A DNA stretch of 64,000 bases from Chitinophaga sp. CB10 (GTDB taxonomy: Bacteria; Bacteroidota; Bacteroidia; Chitinophagales; Chitinophagaceae), in assembly GCA_001870995.2 (NCBI GenBank), contig MLAV02000003.1, positions 372,001 to 436,000 of the forward strand. Direction: 5' to 3'. Below are positions 26,429 to 35,360 of this stretch, piece after piece. The position numbers and the translations under genes are program-made. Within the stretch, counting starts at the first letter, position 1; every line of letters begins with the position of its first letter. Under the pieces are notes generated by a model. It saw only the letters and a list, made by a program, of their open reading frames with translations, had not been told where the DNA came from and did not search any database.

Positions 26429-27574
26429 TTAGAGGATTACCTCAAAAACGAAAAACTGGCTTTCCTCCGCAGGGGAAAAATTATCATCCGCCGCAAACAC
26501 GAGGCTGGGGTGGCCGTTGGGTAATACCGGGCCAAAGGTGACCCCTTCGATATTATCTATGTAAGTCCCCAGGGTTTCGAAATTATATAAGAGCCGCTTT
26601 TTTACCGGGTTAAAATTAGGGGTTTGGGAGAGAGATCTAATGCCGCTGATGTCAGTGGCTACGTCCAAATCGGCAACGTACAGCCGGATCGTGCACGATG
26701 GAACACCGACCGAAAAGGAACGCTCCAACACGAGTAGCTTATCAGCGCCGAGGCATAAAATGTCGGCGATGCCGTTGATCCGGAAGCTATCCTTCGATAC
26801 GGGTGGATAGGCCACGGGGTCCAGCTGGTAAGCATATTGGGCCAGTGGTTTCCTTGTGGCCATATCATACCGGAGGATGCGGGTAACGGCATTGTGCACG
26901 CCCACGTCAGACCGGGGGCCGTCTTCATAGCGCGGCTCTTCCAGGCTGACGAACATTTGTTTGTTATCCGGGGAGAAGGCCAGGCCTTCAAAGCCGCCGT
27001 TTCGCCTGGGGCCATTGCCGGAGGCCTGCATGCGGAAGATCTCCGGCAGCGCAAATGTATCGATGTACTGCCCGTTTGTATGAATAAGGGTAAGGCTGGG
27101 ATTAGCAAGAATGGTATCTTTTGCGTTGACGATCCGCTCCCCTTCGCTGCTCCATACCATGGCGTCATACCTGGGATTATAGCGCAGCGCTTCCGGGTCC
27201 GGCGTGCGTGCGGGGTTGGAGAATTTATTCGGGTAAGGCTTGCCGTCTGCCTGCAATAAGGTAGTAACGCGCGTGATCCTTACGCTATCGAAAGTATGTT
27301 CATTGAAGTAGAGTTTTGCGGTATAGAAGCGCGCCGGATTCAGGTCCGAACGGTCATCGCAAATCAGGTAGTACTGTTGGCGCGCCGGATCGTAATCAAT
27401 GCCGGAAAGGCCGCCGGTGACGGCCCCTTCAAACAGCAGGCGATGCGGGATCACCTGCTTGCCTATCAGCCGCAGCTGCCCGATTGCCGGCGGCGTGCGG
27501 ACCGTTTTACGGGTGGTAGTACAGGCAAATAAAGTAAGCGCAATGAGCAGGCAAAAAGCCAGGTTCTTTTTCAT
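26429..27574 (-). CDS. Esterase-like activity of phytase family lipoprotein
   Basis: A 381-residue predicted lipoprotein (leader MKKNLAFCLLIALTLFAC). The segments GLSGIDYDPARQQYYLICDD, PDPEALRYNPRYDAMVWSSE, NGGFEGLAFSPDNKQMFVSL and IDNIEGVTFGPVLPNGHPSL are conserved blocks of the 'esterase-like activity of phytase' beta-propeller family. The enzyme activity of close relatives is poorly established, so the substrate is left open. It is the first gene of a likely two-gene unit with the NlpE-like lipoprotein. Confidence 0.85.
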   Translation of the reverse strand: MKKNLAFCLLIALTLFACTTTRKTVRTPPAIGQLRLIGKQVIPHRLLFEGAVTGGLSGIDYDPARQQYYLICDDRSDLNPARFYTAKLYFNEHTFDSVRITRVTTLLQADGKPYPNKFSNPARTPDPEALRYNPRYDAMVWSSEGERIVNAKDTILANPSLTLIHTNGQYIDTFALPEIFRMQASGNGPRRNGGFEGLAFSPDNKQMFVSLEEPRYEDGPRSDVGVHNAVTRILRYDMATRKPLAQYAYQLDPVAYPPVSKDSFRINGIADILCLGADKLLVLERSFSVGVPSCTIRLYVADLDVATDISGIRSLSQTPNFNPVKKRLLYNFETLGTYIDNIEGVTFGPVLPNGHPSLVFAADDNFSPAEESQFFVFEVIL

Positions 27575-27855
27575 GGCGGCAATTTACTCCATTATCGAAT
27601 AAATAAGACAGGCCGGTGCGGATGCACCAGCCGTCACTCCAAATTGACCAACAATATAGCAATTGTATAAAACTCTTAACCCGCGCCGCGTTCCGCTGAA
27701 GAGAACTGGTTTCGGTACCGGAGGACTTTTGTGAAAGCGTTTTACCGGATGGTTGGTAGCGGCTTTGCGGCATGCCTGATTAAGACATACGGCAAACGTG
27801 CAATATTGGTTTGGACGCCTAACTTATTTTTGAAGCAGCGATAAATCTTCTCTAC
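27575..27855. other. Intergenic region without recognised gene
   Basis: This stretch separates the esterase-like gene from the small membrane protein gene, both on the minus strand, and should hold the promoter of the former. Only short weak hairpins are seen (for example GGTGC-GGAT-GCACC near 27613). No coding sequence is supported. Confidence 0.5.
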
Positions 27856-27899
27856 AAAAAAAACCCTTTAAACACTTTTGATAAAGCATTTAAAGGGCC
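27856..27899 (-). terminator. Intrinsic terminator after the lmo0937-like gene
   Basis: On the minus strand CCCTTTAAA and TTTAAAGGG form a 9-bp stem with a 16-nt loop, followed by eight T residues. It lies 25 bp after the stop of the small membrane protein gene. Confidence 0.85.
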
Positions 27900-27923
27900 T
27901 TTACGTGAGGGTGTGAAAATATA

Positions 27924-28076
27924 TTAAACCGCCCTGCCTCTGATGATGTTGATCAATATGGCAATGATGGCCAGAACAAGCAAGACGTGTATGAGGGAAC
28001 CTGCGGAATAAACGAAAAATCCGAGTACCCATCCAATTACCAGTATTACTGCGATTAAATACAATAAGCTGTTCAT
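27924..28076 (-). CDS. lmo0937 family small membrane protein
   Basis: A 50-residue protein reading MNSLLYLIAVILVIGWVLGF followed by FVYSAGSLIHVLLVLAIIAI and ending LINIIRGRAV. Two hydrophobic helices separated by a short SAGS turn and the C-terminal Arg-Gly-Arg are the hallmark of the lmo0937/DUF5670 family of tiny stress-associated membrane proteins. It has its own terminator and faces the PA2169-type gene across a shared intergenic region, a typical pair in Bacteroidota stress gene sets. Confidence 0.9.
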   Translation of the reverse strand: MNSLLYLIAVILVIGWVLGFFVYSAGSLIHVLLVLAIIAILINIIRGRAV

Positions 28077-28090
28077 ATGTCATAATTTTG

Positions 28091-28143
28091 ATTCATTATA
28101 ACCCTTGGAAAATGCGTGCCAATCTGCATTATATTCATTATAA
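28091..28143. repeat. 11-bp direct repeat in a divergent promoter region
   Basis: ATTCATTATAA occurs at 28091-28101 and again at 28133-28143, 42 bp apart, in the region between the divergent lmo0937-like and PA2169-like genes. It may be part of two promoters or a shared regulator site. Confidence 0.4.
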
Positions 28144-28332
28144 AATAGTAGCGCGTGCGCGACTCCATTAATTGTGGATGGGGTTCCACCATGCGGGAAA
28201 AAATAGGACAGTGGCAAGCCGGACGGTGTCGTGCGCAAACCCGTTAGAATAAAGCGTTTGCGCGAAATGGTCGCATTTTTGGACTACCTGCGTCAGCAAA
28301 CAAATATTCGTGACCATAAAACTTTATTGATT

Positions 28333-28794
28333 ATGCAACAGCAGGAAAATCTTAAAACACTTTTGAATGATTTGGTGAAAATCAATAACGACAGGGTAGC
28401 AGGATACCAGAAGGCTTTCGATGCTACGGATGACGCGGACCTTCAGATATTATTCAAACGCCTGCAACAGGAAAGTGAGGAATATTCCCGACAGTTAAAT
28501 GCAGAGTTGCTGAAACTGGGCGATGAACCACAGACCGATTCAACCATGTCCGGTAAACTCTACCGCACGTGGATGGATATGAAAATTGCATTTACCGGTG
28601 AAGACCGTTATGCCATATTATCCTCCTGCGAATACGGGGAAGACGCCATCAAACGGGCATACGAAGAAGCCCTGAAATCAGATACGGCCATGCCGTACAC
28701 CCTTAGGGAACTGATTGCATCACAGGCTGCTTCGCTGCGTAAGGCGCACGATACCATCAAGGCCAGCAGAGACGTCGAAAAGATCAATCACTAG
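28333..28794 (+). CDS. PA2169 family four-helix-bundle protein (DUF2383)
   Basis: A 153-residue, mostly helical protein beginning MQQQENLKTLLNDLVKINND. The segments DRVAGYQKAFDATDDADLQ, YSRQLNAELLKLGDEPQ and SCEYGEDAIKRAYEEALKS match PA2169/DUF2383 ferritin-like four-helix bundles. The frame is open 34 codons further upstream but the added residues do not fit the family. Function is unknown; relatives are induced by stress, and the divergent partner here is a stress-type membrane peptide. Confidence 0.88.
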   Translation: MQQQENLKTLLNDLVKINNDRVAGYQKAFDATDDADLQILFKRLQQESEEYSRQLNAELLKLGDEPQTDSTMSGKLYRTWMDMKIAFTGEDRYAILSSCEYGEDAIKRAYEEALKSDTAMPYTLRELIASQAASLRKAHDTIKASRDVEKINH

Positions 28795-29154
28795 CCGGTC
28801 GTTTTGTGCAGCATTATGCATGTTGTTCTTTTTGTTCATTCCACCGTTTTGCATGGTTGTTCAGGAATACCAGCCTACATTTGAGCAGACGGTATTCCAA
28901 TCATACTTATCTTCATAAGTAATATGGCAACTACGGGATTTTAGGTACAGGGCTGCTTCTACCAGGTAGAGGCAGCCTTTTTTACGCCTGCAATTTGCGT
29001 ATCATTTTGACAATCTTATTCAGCATGCCGGGTTTTTGTTCATTCAGGGGTGCTGCTGTTCAGTTTGTTCATTCTGCGATATTATTGCAGAGCTTACTTA
29101 TATTTACGTCGATTGAGAGAAGTCTTAGTAATATATTTTAGACCATCTATGAAA
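28795..29154. other. Intergenic region between PA2169-like gene and thi operon
   Basis: Apart from two terminators (28951-28983 and one for thiH starting at 29155), nothing is recognised here. A short open frame overlapping the 3' end of the PA2169-like gene has no supporting feature. Confidence 0.5.
28951..28983 (+). terminator. Intrinsic terminator
   Basis: GGCTGCTTCTA and TAGAGGCAGCC pair (one G-U) around CCAGG, followed by TTTTTT. It lies about 155 bp after the PA2169-like stop and is the first terminator downstream of it. Confidence 0.8.
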
Positions 29155-29184
29155 AGCTAAAAGAGGGCGGTTTCTTCCACCCTC
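29155..29184 (-). terminator. Intrinsic terminator of the thiamin operon
   Basis: On the minus strand GAGGGTGG-AAGAAA-CCGCCCTC forms an 8-bp stem (one G-U) followed by TTTTAGCTTTTC, five bases after the thiH stop. Confidence 0.8.
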
Positions 29185-29189
29185 TCCTT

Positions 29190-30299
29190 TTATATTGCCA
29201 GAGACGGATCCCAGTCTTTCCAGACAGCCTCATAGCCTTGCTGATGCAGCATCTCAGCGATTTCAGCGGCGGAGCGCTCATCGGAAATTTCGAACTGCCC
29301 GAGGGACTGCCGGTCTACCACGTAACCCCCCGGGTTGGTTTTACTGCCGGCGCTCATGGCCGTTACTCCCAGCTTTACCAGCCGGTCCCGGAATGCCTCC
29401 TCTTCCCTGGTGGAAATACTTAACTCTACCTCCTGGTTAAGCAGGCGGTAAGCGCAAATGAGCTGCACCAGCTCGCGGTTGCTCATCTCCACTTTGGGGG
29501 CCAGCCCCCCGCTGAATGGCCGCAGCCGCGGGAAGGAAATGCTGTATTTCGTTTGCCAGTAGGTTTGCTCCAAGTATTGCAGGTGCAGGGCGGTAAAAAA
29601 GCTGTCCGTACGCCAGTCTTCCAGTCCAATGAGCACGCCCAGCCCCATTTTGTGGATGCCCGCTTTGCCAAGGCGGTCCGGCGTTTCCAGCCGGTAGCGG
29701 AAGTTGGACTTCTTCCCTTTGGGGTGGTGCAGCTTATAGTCCGCCTGATGATAGGTTTCCTGGTACACCAGCACGCCGTACAGGCCCAGGGGGATCAGCT
29801 CCCGGTAATCCGCCTCGTCCATCGGCTGCACCTCCATGGAGATGTTGGAAAAATGCGGCCGTACCAGTGCCAGCGCCTTGCGGAAGTAGTCGAGCCCCAC
29901 GGTTTGCTGGGCCTCGCCGGTAACCAGCAGTACGTGATCGAAGCCCATGGCCTTGATAGCGTTGATTTCCTGCAGTATTTCCCCCGCGCCGAGGGTTTTG
30001 CGGGCAATGCTGTTGTTGAGGCTAAAGCCGCAATAGGTGCAGATGTTCTGGCATTCGTTGGACAGGTACAGGGGGATGTAGAGCTGCATCGTGTTGCCAA
30101 AGCGCTGCAGGGTGAGCTGGTGGCTGATGCGCGCCATCTCTTCCAGGTAGGGCGCGGCGGCCGGGCTGATCAGGGCGGCAAAATCGTCCAGCGTGCGGCG
30201 GCGCGCGGCGAGCGCGCGTTCCACGTCCGAAGCGGTTTTGGCGTATATGCCGGCTTTTACTTCGTCCCAATTATGACGGGTGAATATTTCAGTGAACAT
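29190..30299 (-). CDS. thiH: 2-iminoacetate synthase ThiH
   Basis: ThiH is a radical-SAM enzyme that splits tyrosine into p-cresol and dehydroglycine, the glycine-imine donor for the thiazole ring. The 369-residue protein carries the CxxxCxxC cluster motif as CQNICTYC at residues 83-90, preceded by the conserved LYIPLYLSNEC, and the C-terminal segments KYSISFPRLRPFSGG and GVTAMSAGSKTNPGGYV. Length and motifs are normal. It is the last gene of the thi operon, 16 bp after thiG, and is followed by a terminator. Confidence 0.97.
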   Translation of the reverse strand: MFTEIFTRHNWDEVKAGIYAKTASDVERALAARRRTLDDFAALISPAAAPYLEEMARISHQLTLQRFGNTMQLYIPLYLSNECQNICTYCGFSLNNSIARKTLGAGEILQEINAIKAMGFDHVLLVTGEAQQTVGLDYFRKALALVRPHFSNISMEVQPMDEADYRELIPLGLYGVLVYQETYHQADYKLHHPKGKKSNFRYRLETPDRLGKAGIHKMGLGVLIGLEDWRTDSFFTALHLQYLEQTYWQTKYSISFPRLRPFSGGLAPKVEMSNRELVQLICAYRLLNQEVELSISTREEEAFRDRLVKLGVTAMSAGSKTNPGGYVVDRQSLGQFEISDERSAAEIAEMLHQQGYEAVWKDWDPSLAI

Positions 30300-30315
30300 A
30301 GTTGCTTGTTTAAAA

Positions 30316-31089
30316 TCAAAACTCGTCGAGGAAGGCTGTGAGCGGACTGGAAGCTATGGCCTGGCGGGACGCTGCGGCCAATCCGGATTCATATGCCTGC
30401 CTGCCGGCTTCCACGGCCAGTTTGAACGCCTGCGCCATTTGTACCGGGGCCTTTGCGACGGCAATAGCCGTGTTGACCAGCACGGCGTCCGCCCCCATTT
30501 CCATGGCCCGGGCAGCGTGGGATGGCGCGCCGATGCCGGCATCCACGATCACGGGCACCTTGCTTTGCTGGATGATGATCTCCAGGAAATCGAATGTTTT
30601 AAGCCCCTTGTTGCTGCCTATGGGAGCGCCTAAGGGCATCACGGCGGCCGTGCCGGCGCTTTCCAGGCGTTTGCACAGCACGGGGTCAGCGTGGATATAT
30701 GGCAGCACTACAAAGCCCAGCTTTGCCAGCTCTTCGGTGGCCAGCAGGGTTTCGATAGGGTCCGGCAGCAGGTAGCGGGGATCAGGATGGATTTCCAGCT
30801 TGATCCAGTTGGTTTCCAGCGCTTCGCGGGCTAACTGTGCCGCATATACGGCTTCCTTCGCCGTGCGCACGCCGGAGGTGTTGGGCAGCAGGTGCAAATG
30901 CGGATGATGGAGGTGGGTAAGGATGTCGTCAGCCTGCTGCTGCATATCCACGCGTTTGAGGGCCACGGTCACCATTTCGGAACCGGAGGCCAGGAGCGCT
31001 TCTTCCATCAGCGCTGCCGAGGAAAATTTTCCCGTACCGGTAAAGAGGCGGGATTGAAACTGCCTGCCGGCTATGGTTAAAGGTTGCAT
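30316..31089 (-). CDS. thiG: Thiazole synthase ThiG
   Basis: ThiG condenses deoxyxylulose 5-phosphate, dehydroglycine and sulfur from ThiS thiocarboxylate into the thiazole phosphate moiety. The 257-residue TIM-barrel protein shows RLFTGTGKFSS, the Schiff-base Lys region NWIKLEIHPDPRYLLPDP, MPLGAPIGSNKGL, VIVDAGIGAPSHAARAMEMG and ADAVLVNTAIAVAKAPVQMA. It overlaps the upstream thiE by 13 bp, which suggests translational coupling, and precedes thiH. Confidence 0.97.
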   Translation of the reverse strand: MQPLTIAGRQFQSRLFTGTGKFSSAALMEEALLASGSEMVTVALKRVDMQQQADDILTHLHHPHLHLLPNTSGVRTAKEAVYAAQLAREALETNWIKLEIHPDPRYLLPDPIETLLATEELAKLGFVVLPYIHADPVLCKRLESAGTAAVMPLGAPIGSNKGLKTFDFLEIIIQQSKVPVIVDAGIGAPSHAARAMEMGADAVLVNTAIAVAKAPVQMAQAFKLAVEAGRQAYESGLAAASRQAIASSPLTAFLDEF

Positions 31090-31721
31090 GTGAATGGTGT
31101 ATTTAAACGTTTGTAAAGGAGGTCGACCAGCAGGGCTTTGTCCGGCGCGTTGGTAATCAGTCCGCTCACTGCAATGCCGTGAACCCCTGCCCGCAGCAGG
31201 CCCTGTATATCTTCCGTCACTATCCCGCCGATGGCGATCACCGGGATGTTAATGCCCATAGTGGTTAATTTTTGCATCACTTCCTGGTAGCCGATGAGGC
31301 TGAGGATGGGACTGAGTTTCTTTTTTGTGGAGGTAAAGCGGTAAGGGCCCAGGCCTACGTAGTCTGCACCGTCCGACTGGTGTTTGGCGATATGCCTCCA
31401 GGTGTTGGCCGTGCCGCCTACGATCATCTTCTCCCCTGCTATCCGCCGGGCTTCCGCTACCGTGTTATCTTCCAGGCCTACGTGCACGCCGTCCGCACCG
31501 GCGGCTGCTGCCACGGAAGGATGATCGTTGATGATCAGCGTGGCGCTGTAGCGCTCCGTGATGCGCCTTGCGGCAATGGCGTGCGGCATGAGTTCCTCCG
31601 CCGGCAGGTCTTTGATGCGCAGCTGTATCCATGTGCAGCCTGCGTCGCAGGCGCTGCTGATATTGGTCAGGTGGTCCGCCGGCGTAGCGCCCTGCGAGAT
31701 GTATTGTAATCTGTTGATCAT
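31077..31721 (-). CDS. thiE: Thiamine phosphate synthase ThiE
   Basis: ThiE joins the pyrimidine diphosphate and thiazole phosphate to give thiamine phosphate. The 214-residue TIM barrel has WIQLRIKDLP (substrate-binding Gln/Arg/Lys), LIINDHPSVAAAAGADGVHV, the YVGLGPYRFTSTKK phosphate-binding segment and IPVIAIGGIV. This is the more canonical of two ThiE-like proteins in the operon. It overlaps thiD by 4 bp and thiG by 13 bp. Confidence 0.95.
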   Translation of the reverse strand: MINRLQYISQGATPADHLTNISSACDAGCTWIQLRIKDLPAEELMPHAIAARRITERYSATLIINDHPSVAAAAGADGVHVGLEDNTVAEARRIAGEKMIVGGTANTWRHIAKHQSDGADYVGLGPYRFTSTKKKLSPILSLIGYQEVMQKLTTMGINIPVIAIGGIVTEDIQGLLRAGVHGIAVSGLITNAPDKALLVDLLYKRLNTPFTCNL

Positions 31722-32497
31722 GAAATGGAATAGTTTAATGGTGCATGGAAGCCTAATGGAGAGGCATTGCTGGAAAGGAACTTTTCCGTATATGCCTTCG
31801 CGTTAGTACATGCGGTGAGTAATGATTGCTGCCGGGCGAGGTTGGCCGTAACTGCGGCAGACAGCACGCAGCCGGAACCATGTTTGGCGGTAACGGCCGC
31901 AGTGCCCGGGAGGATTTTTTGGGGAGATGGGGAGTACAAGGTATCCACACCTGCCTGTAACGGGTGGTGCCCCCCTTTGAGCAATACGTGGCAACACTGT
32001 GCCATTACTGCCGCCGCTTCTTCCCCGGTGTTGTAGCCGGTGAGCAGCTTTGCCTCTTCGTAATTAGGCGTAAGCAGGTAGATGGCTTCAAACACCTGTT
32101 TCCAGGCTTCCCATTGCAGGATGCCGTGGAAGCTGAAGCCGGCAGTGGCTTTCAGCACAGGGTCCAGCACGATCCTGATATCCGGTTGCCATTGCAGCAG
32201 CTGATGCACCAGGGAGGATAAGGTATATACATCCTGCACGATGCCGATCTTGCAACAGGCCACCGGGTAGGTTTGCAGCAAAGGCTTTACCTGCGCGATG
32301 ATCTGGTCCAGCGGTACCCACTCCACCCCGAGGAACCGGGCGCCCGTTTGCATGGTGAGGGCGCTGCAAACGCCCAGGCCGTAGACGCCGTTGTGTTCGA
32401 AGGTTTTGATATCGGCCAGCAAGCCCGCGCCCCCGCTGGGGTCCAGCCCGGCGATGGTTAATGCGAATGGTTGCGTGGTTTGGATGATTTCTTCCAT
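31718..32497 (-). CDS. thiD: Hydroxymethylpyrimidine/phosphomethylpyrimidine kinase ThiD
   Basis: ThiD phosphorylates hydroxymethylpyrimidine twice to give the pyrophosphate used by ThiE. The 259-residue ribokinase-fold protein starts MEEIIQTTQPFALTIAGLDP; an in-frame Met six codons upstream is possible. GGAGLLADIKTFEHNGVYG, KIGIVQDVYTL, LTPNYEEAKLLTG and the anion-hole motif KHGSGCVLSAAV are all seen. It lies between the second ThiE-like gene (43 bp upstream) and thiE. Confidence 0.95.
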   Translation of the reverse strand: MEEIIQTTQPFALTIAGLDPSGGAGLLADIKTFEHNGVYGLGVCSALTMQTGARFLGVEWVPLDQIIAQVKPLLQTYPVACCKIGIVQDVYTLSSLVHQLLQWQPDIRIVLDPVLKATAGFSFHGILQWEAWKQVFEAIYLLTPNYEEAKLLTGYNTGEEAAAVMAQCCHVLLKGGHHPLQAGVDTLYSPSPQKILPGTAAVTAKHGSGCVLSAAVTANLARQQSLLTACTNAKAYTEKFLSSNASPLGFHAPLNYSIS

Positions 32498-32540
32498 GTT
32501 GAATGGTATTTGCAACGGCGTTTAGGCGTAATAGTTATAG

Positions 32541-33158
32541 TCAATGATTTTCGTCAGGAGCGGCATACCCCGCATCCTGCCAGCTTTTTTTCAGCGCCAG
32601 TAACTTGCTGACGGCCTGTTGCGGCTGTTGCCAGATGGCTCCCAGCACGGCGGCGCCGTTGAATCCGCGGGCAGGGAGCGCGTGGATATTATGCACATCC
32701 ACCCCTCCCAGAGCCAATACGGTGGCAGCAGTTGCAGGAACGGAACCTGTGAACACCGGGCCCTGGTTGGGTTTGGAGATGCCGGCGTACACAGGGCTGA
32801 GCAGCAGGCAATCGAACAATTGCCCGGCTGCAGCCAGTTCGCCAGGGTCATGTACGCCGGTACTGCTGCGGGGATGATTTTTCACCCAGTTCTGCAGTTG
32901 CTGCGGGCTGAGGCCCGCTTTGGCTTTGCCGCTCCAGTGGACGCCCGCCAGCCGGTAGTTGTTGTATATCCAGCAGTTATCGCGGATGAGTAGCTGCGGA
33001 TATACCTTCGGGTCTATCGTGTCGAGCAGCTGCCGGTACTGGTCCGCCTGCCACTGCGGTTTGCGCAGTAGTATCCGGTCGGCGCCGGCGGCTACCAGCT
33101 CCTGTATCAGCAATGCCTCGTCAGCCACCGCTTCGGGGGAGGTGATCACCCATATCAT
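32541..33158 (-). CDS. Second ThiE/TenI-like thiamine phosphate synthase family protein
   Basis: A 205-residue TIM-barrel protein of the ThiE/TenI family, beginning MIWVITSPEAVADE (its ATG overlaps the thiC stop by 4 bp). It keeps LLLRKPQW, GVHDPGEL and SPVYAGISKPNQGP, but the region usually reading INDR..DGVHLGQ is RDNCWIYNNYRLAGVHWSG, so the pyrophosphate/metal-binding residues differ from the canonical ThiE in the same operon. It may be a TenI-type thiazole tautomerase or a second synthase; the sequence alone does not decide. The longer open frame upstream runs into thiC and is not credible. Confidence 0.85.
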   Translation of the reverse strand: MIWVITSPEAVADEALLIQELVAAGADRILLRKPQWQADQYRQLLDTIDPKVYPQLLIRDNCWIYNNYRLAGVHWSGKAKAGLSPQQLQNWVKNHPRSSTGVHDPGELAAAGQLFDCLLLSPVYAGISKPNQGPVFTGSVPATAATVLALGGVDVHNIHALPARGFNGAAVLGAIWQQPQQAVSKLLALKKSWQDAGYAAPDENH

Positions 33159-35008
33159 GCTTCGCTGTTTAAGGCTGAATAGATTTCCGCTCCTGCCGCT
33201 TTGAATGAGGCGGCCTGTTCCTGCATACCGGCGCTGATGGCTTCTTTTTCGTCCAGCCCTTTGGCGGCGGCAAACTCGCGTACTTCCTGCGTGATTTTCA
33301 TGGAGCAGAAGTGCGGGCCGCACATGGAGCAGAAGTGCGCGATTTTGGCGCCTTCCGCCGGCAGCGTTTCATCGTGGTAGGAACGGGCGGTTTCCGGATC
33401 GAGGGACAGGTTGAACTGATCTTCCCAGCGGAATTCGAAGCGGGCTTTGGAGAGGGCATTGTCCCGCACCTGCGCGCCGGGATGGCCTTTGGCCAGGTCG
33501 GCCGCGTGGGCGGCTATCTTATACGTAATCACGCCCTGGCGTACGTCTTCCTTGTTGGGCAGGCCCAGGTGTTCTTTCGGCGTTACGTAGCAGAGCATGG
33601 CGCAGCCGAACCAGCCTATCATGGCGGCGCCTATGCCGGAGGTGATATGATCGTATCCCGGGGCAATGTCTGTAGTAAGGGGGCCTAACGTATAGAACGG
33701 CGCTTCCTGGCAGCATTCCAGCTGCTTGTCCATATTCTCTTTGATGAGTTGCATGGGCACGTGGCCGGGGCCTTCAATCATCACCTGCACATCGTGCTTC
33801 CAGGCTATTTTAGTGAGTTCGCCCAGGGTTTCCAGTTCGGCGAACTGCGCGGCGTCGTTGGCGTCCGCGATGCTGCCGGGGCGTAGTCCATCCCCGAGGG
33901 AGAAGGAGACGTCGTAGGCTTTCATGATTTCGCAGATTTCTTCGAAGTGCGTGTAGAGGAAGTTTTCTTTATGGTGGGCCAGGCACCATTTGGCCATGAT
34001 GGAGCCGCCGCGGGATACGATGCCCGTGGTGCGTTTAGCCGTTAACGGTATATAGCGTAACAGCACGCCCGCGTGGATGGTGAAATAATCCACCCCTTGT
34101 TCCGCCTGTTCAATGAGCGTATCGCGGAACAGTTCCCAGGTGAGGTCTTCCGCTTTGCCGTTCACTTTTTCCAGCGCCTGGTAGATGGGAACGGTGCCGA
34201 TGGGGACGGGGGAATTGCGGATGATCCATTCGCGGGTGGCATGGATGTTTTTGCCGGTGCTGAGGTCCATGATGGTATCAGCGCCCCAGCGGCAGGCCCA
34301 GACTGCTTTTTCCACTTCTTCGGCGATGCTGGAAGTGACGGCGCTGTTGCCGATGTTGGCGTTGATTTTCACGAGGAAGTTGCGGCCGATGATCATGGGT
34401 TCGCTTTCCGGGTGGTTGATATTGGCGGGGATGATGGCGCGGCCGGCGGCTACTTCTTCCCGGACGAATTCCGGGGTGATGAATTTCTTCGGGGTGCGTG
34501 CGCCGAAGCTGTTGCCTGTGTGCTGTTGCAGCCGGTCGTCCGGAAGGGCTTCCAGGAGCTGGTTTTCGCGGATGGCGATGTATTCCATTTCCGGGGTGAT
34601 GATGCCTTGTTTGGCGTAGTAGAGTTGCGTGACGTTAGCGCCGGGTTTGGCTTTGCGGGGCTTGATATCGTGGGTCATACCGGGCAGCTGGGAGGCGGAC
34701 AAGCCTTGGGCGTATGCGCTGGAGTTGCCGGGGAGCTGGATGGTATCGTTCCGGTTGGCGATCCATTGTTCGCGGATACGGGGGATGCCGTGGTTAATAT
34801 CGATGTCGACAGACGCGTCCGTATAAGGGCCGCTGGTATCATACACGACTACCGGTTCGTTGGGAATCGTGTTTTTGCTGTTATGCTGGCGGGTGGGCGT
34901 GAGCGTGATTTTGCGCATGGCTACCTGCACCGGATGAATTTTTCCGGGGACGTAGATTTTTTCGGACGCGGGGAATGGAGCCCGGCTAACGGGTGTTTGT
35001 GGTTGCAT
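33155..35008 (-). CDS. thiC: Phosphomethylpyrimidine synthase ThiC
   Basis: ThiC is the radical-SAM enzyme that rearranges aminoimidazole ribotide into hydroxymethylpyrimidine phosphate. The 617-residue protein has the N-terminal ThiC-associated domain, then PANINHPESEPMIIGRNFLV, DTIMDLSTGKNIHATREWII, QGVDYFTIHAGVLLRY, EGPGHVPM and the C-terminal iron-sulfur motif CSMCGPHFC (Cys 560, 563 and 568). It lies 78 bp after thiS and begins the body of the operon. Confidence 0.98.
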   Translation of the reverse strand: MQPQTPVSRAPFPASEKIYVPGKIHPVQVAMRKITLTPTRQHNSKNTIPNEPVVVYDTSGPYTDASVDIDINHGIPRIREQWIANRNDTIQLPGNSSAYAQGLSASQLPGMTHDIKPRKAKPGANVTQLYYAKQGIITPEMEYIAIRENQLLEALPDDRLQQHTGNSFGARTPKKFITPEFVREEVAAGRAIIPANINHPESEPMIIGRNFLVKINANIGNSAVTSSIAEEVEKAVWACRWGADTIMDLSTGKNIHATREWIIRNSPVPIGTVPIYQALEKVNGKAEDLTWELFRDTLIEQAEQGVDYFTIHAGVLLRYIPLTAKRTTGIVSRGGSIMAKWCLAHHKENFLYTHFEEICEIMKAYDVSFSLGDGLRPGSIADANDAAQFAELETLGELTKIAWKHDVQVMIEGPGHVPMQLIKENMDKQLECCQEAPFYTLGPLTTDIAPGYDHITSGIGAAMIGWFGCAMLCYVTPKEHLGLPNKEDVRQGVITYKIAAHAADLAKGHPGAQVRDNALSKARFEFRWEDQFNLSLDPETARSYHDETLPAEGAKIAHFCSMCGPHFCSMKITQEVREFAAAKGLDEKEAISAGMQEQAASFKAAGAEIYSALNSEA

Positions 35009-35086
35009 AAAAAGAATAATTTAAAGTCAATAGGATTCCTGTCCGTTATGTAATAACGGAAACGGGCATACGAAAAAGTGAATTAC

Positions 35087-35290
35087 TTATCCGCCTTGTG
35101 TGGCGCGGATGATGGTGATGTTATCCGCGGCGGACAAAGCCTGGCTATCCCAGCTGTTTTTGGGTATGACCTGGTTGTTGACGGCAACGGCGATGCCTTT
35201 GTGGCTGGCTAGTTGAATAAACTGTAAGAGTGCAGCAATGGTGGTACCCGGCTGCACCGCATAAAGTTTATTGTTGACAAGTACTTCCAT
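35087..35290 (-). CDS. thiS: Sulfur carrier protein ThiS
   Basis: A 67-residue ubiquitin-fold sulfur carrier beginning MEVLVNNKLYAVQPGTTIAA and ending IIRATQGG; the terminal Gly-Gly is the site that becomes the thiocarboxylate used by ThiG. GIAVAVNNQVIPKNSW is also typical. It is the first gene behind the TPP riboswitch. No ThiF-type adenylyltransferase, needed to charge ThiS, is found in this operon, so it must be encoded elsewhere. Confidence 0.95.
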   Translation of the reverse strand: MEVLVNNKLYAVQPGTTIAALLQFIQLASHKGIAVAVNNQVIPKNSWDSQALSAADNITIIRATQGG

Positions 35291-35360
35291 GAGGATGGAA
35301 ATTTAATTGGTGAACAATAAACTTTAAGGATGTGTGGCAGATGAGGAGGTTTCAGTGTAC

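Noticed and set aside
28715..28918. Small open frame overlapping the end of the PA2169-like gene
   Set aside because: It is out of frame with the real gene and shows no family resemblance or start context.
34073..35053. Open frame of more than 300 codons opposite thiC
   Set aside because: No domain is visible and it lies entirely on the complement of an unmistakable ThiC.
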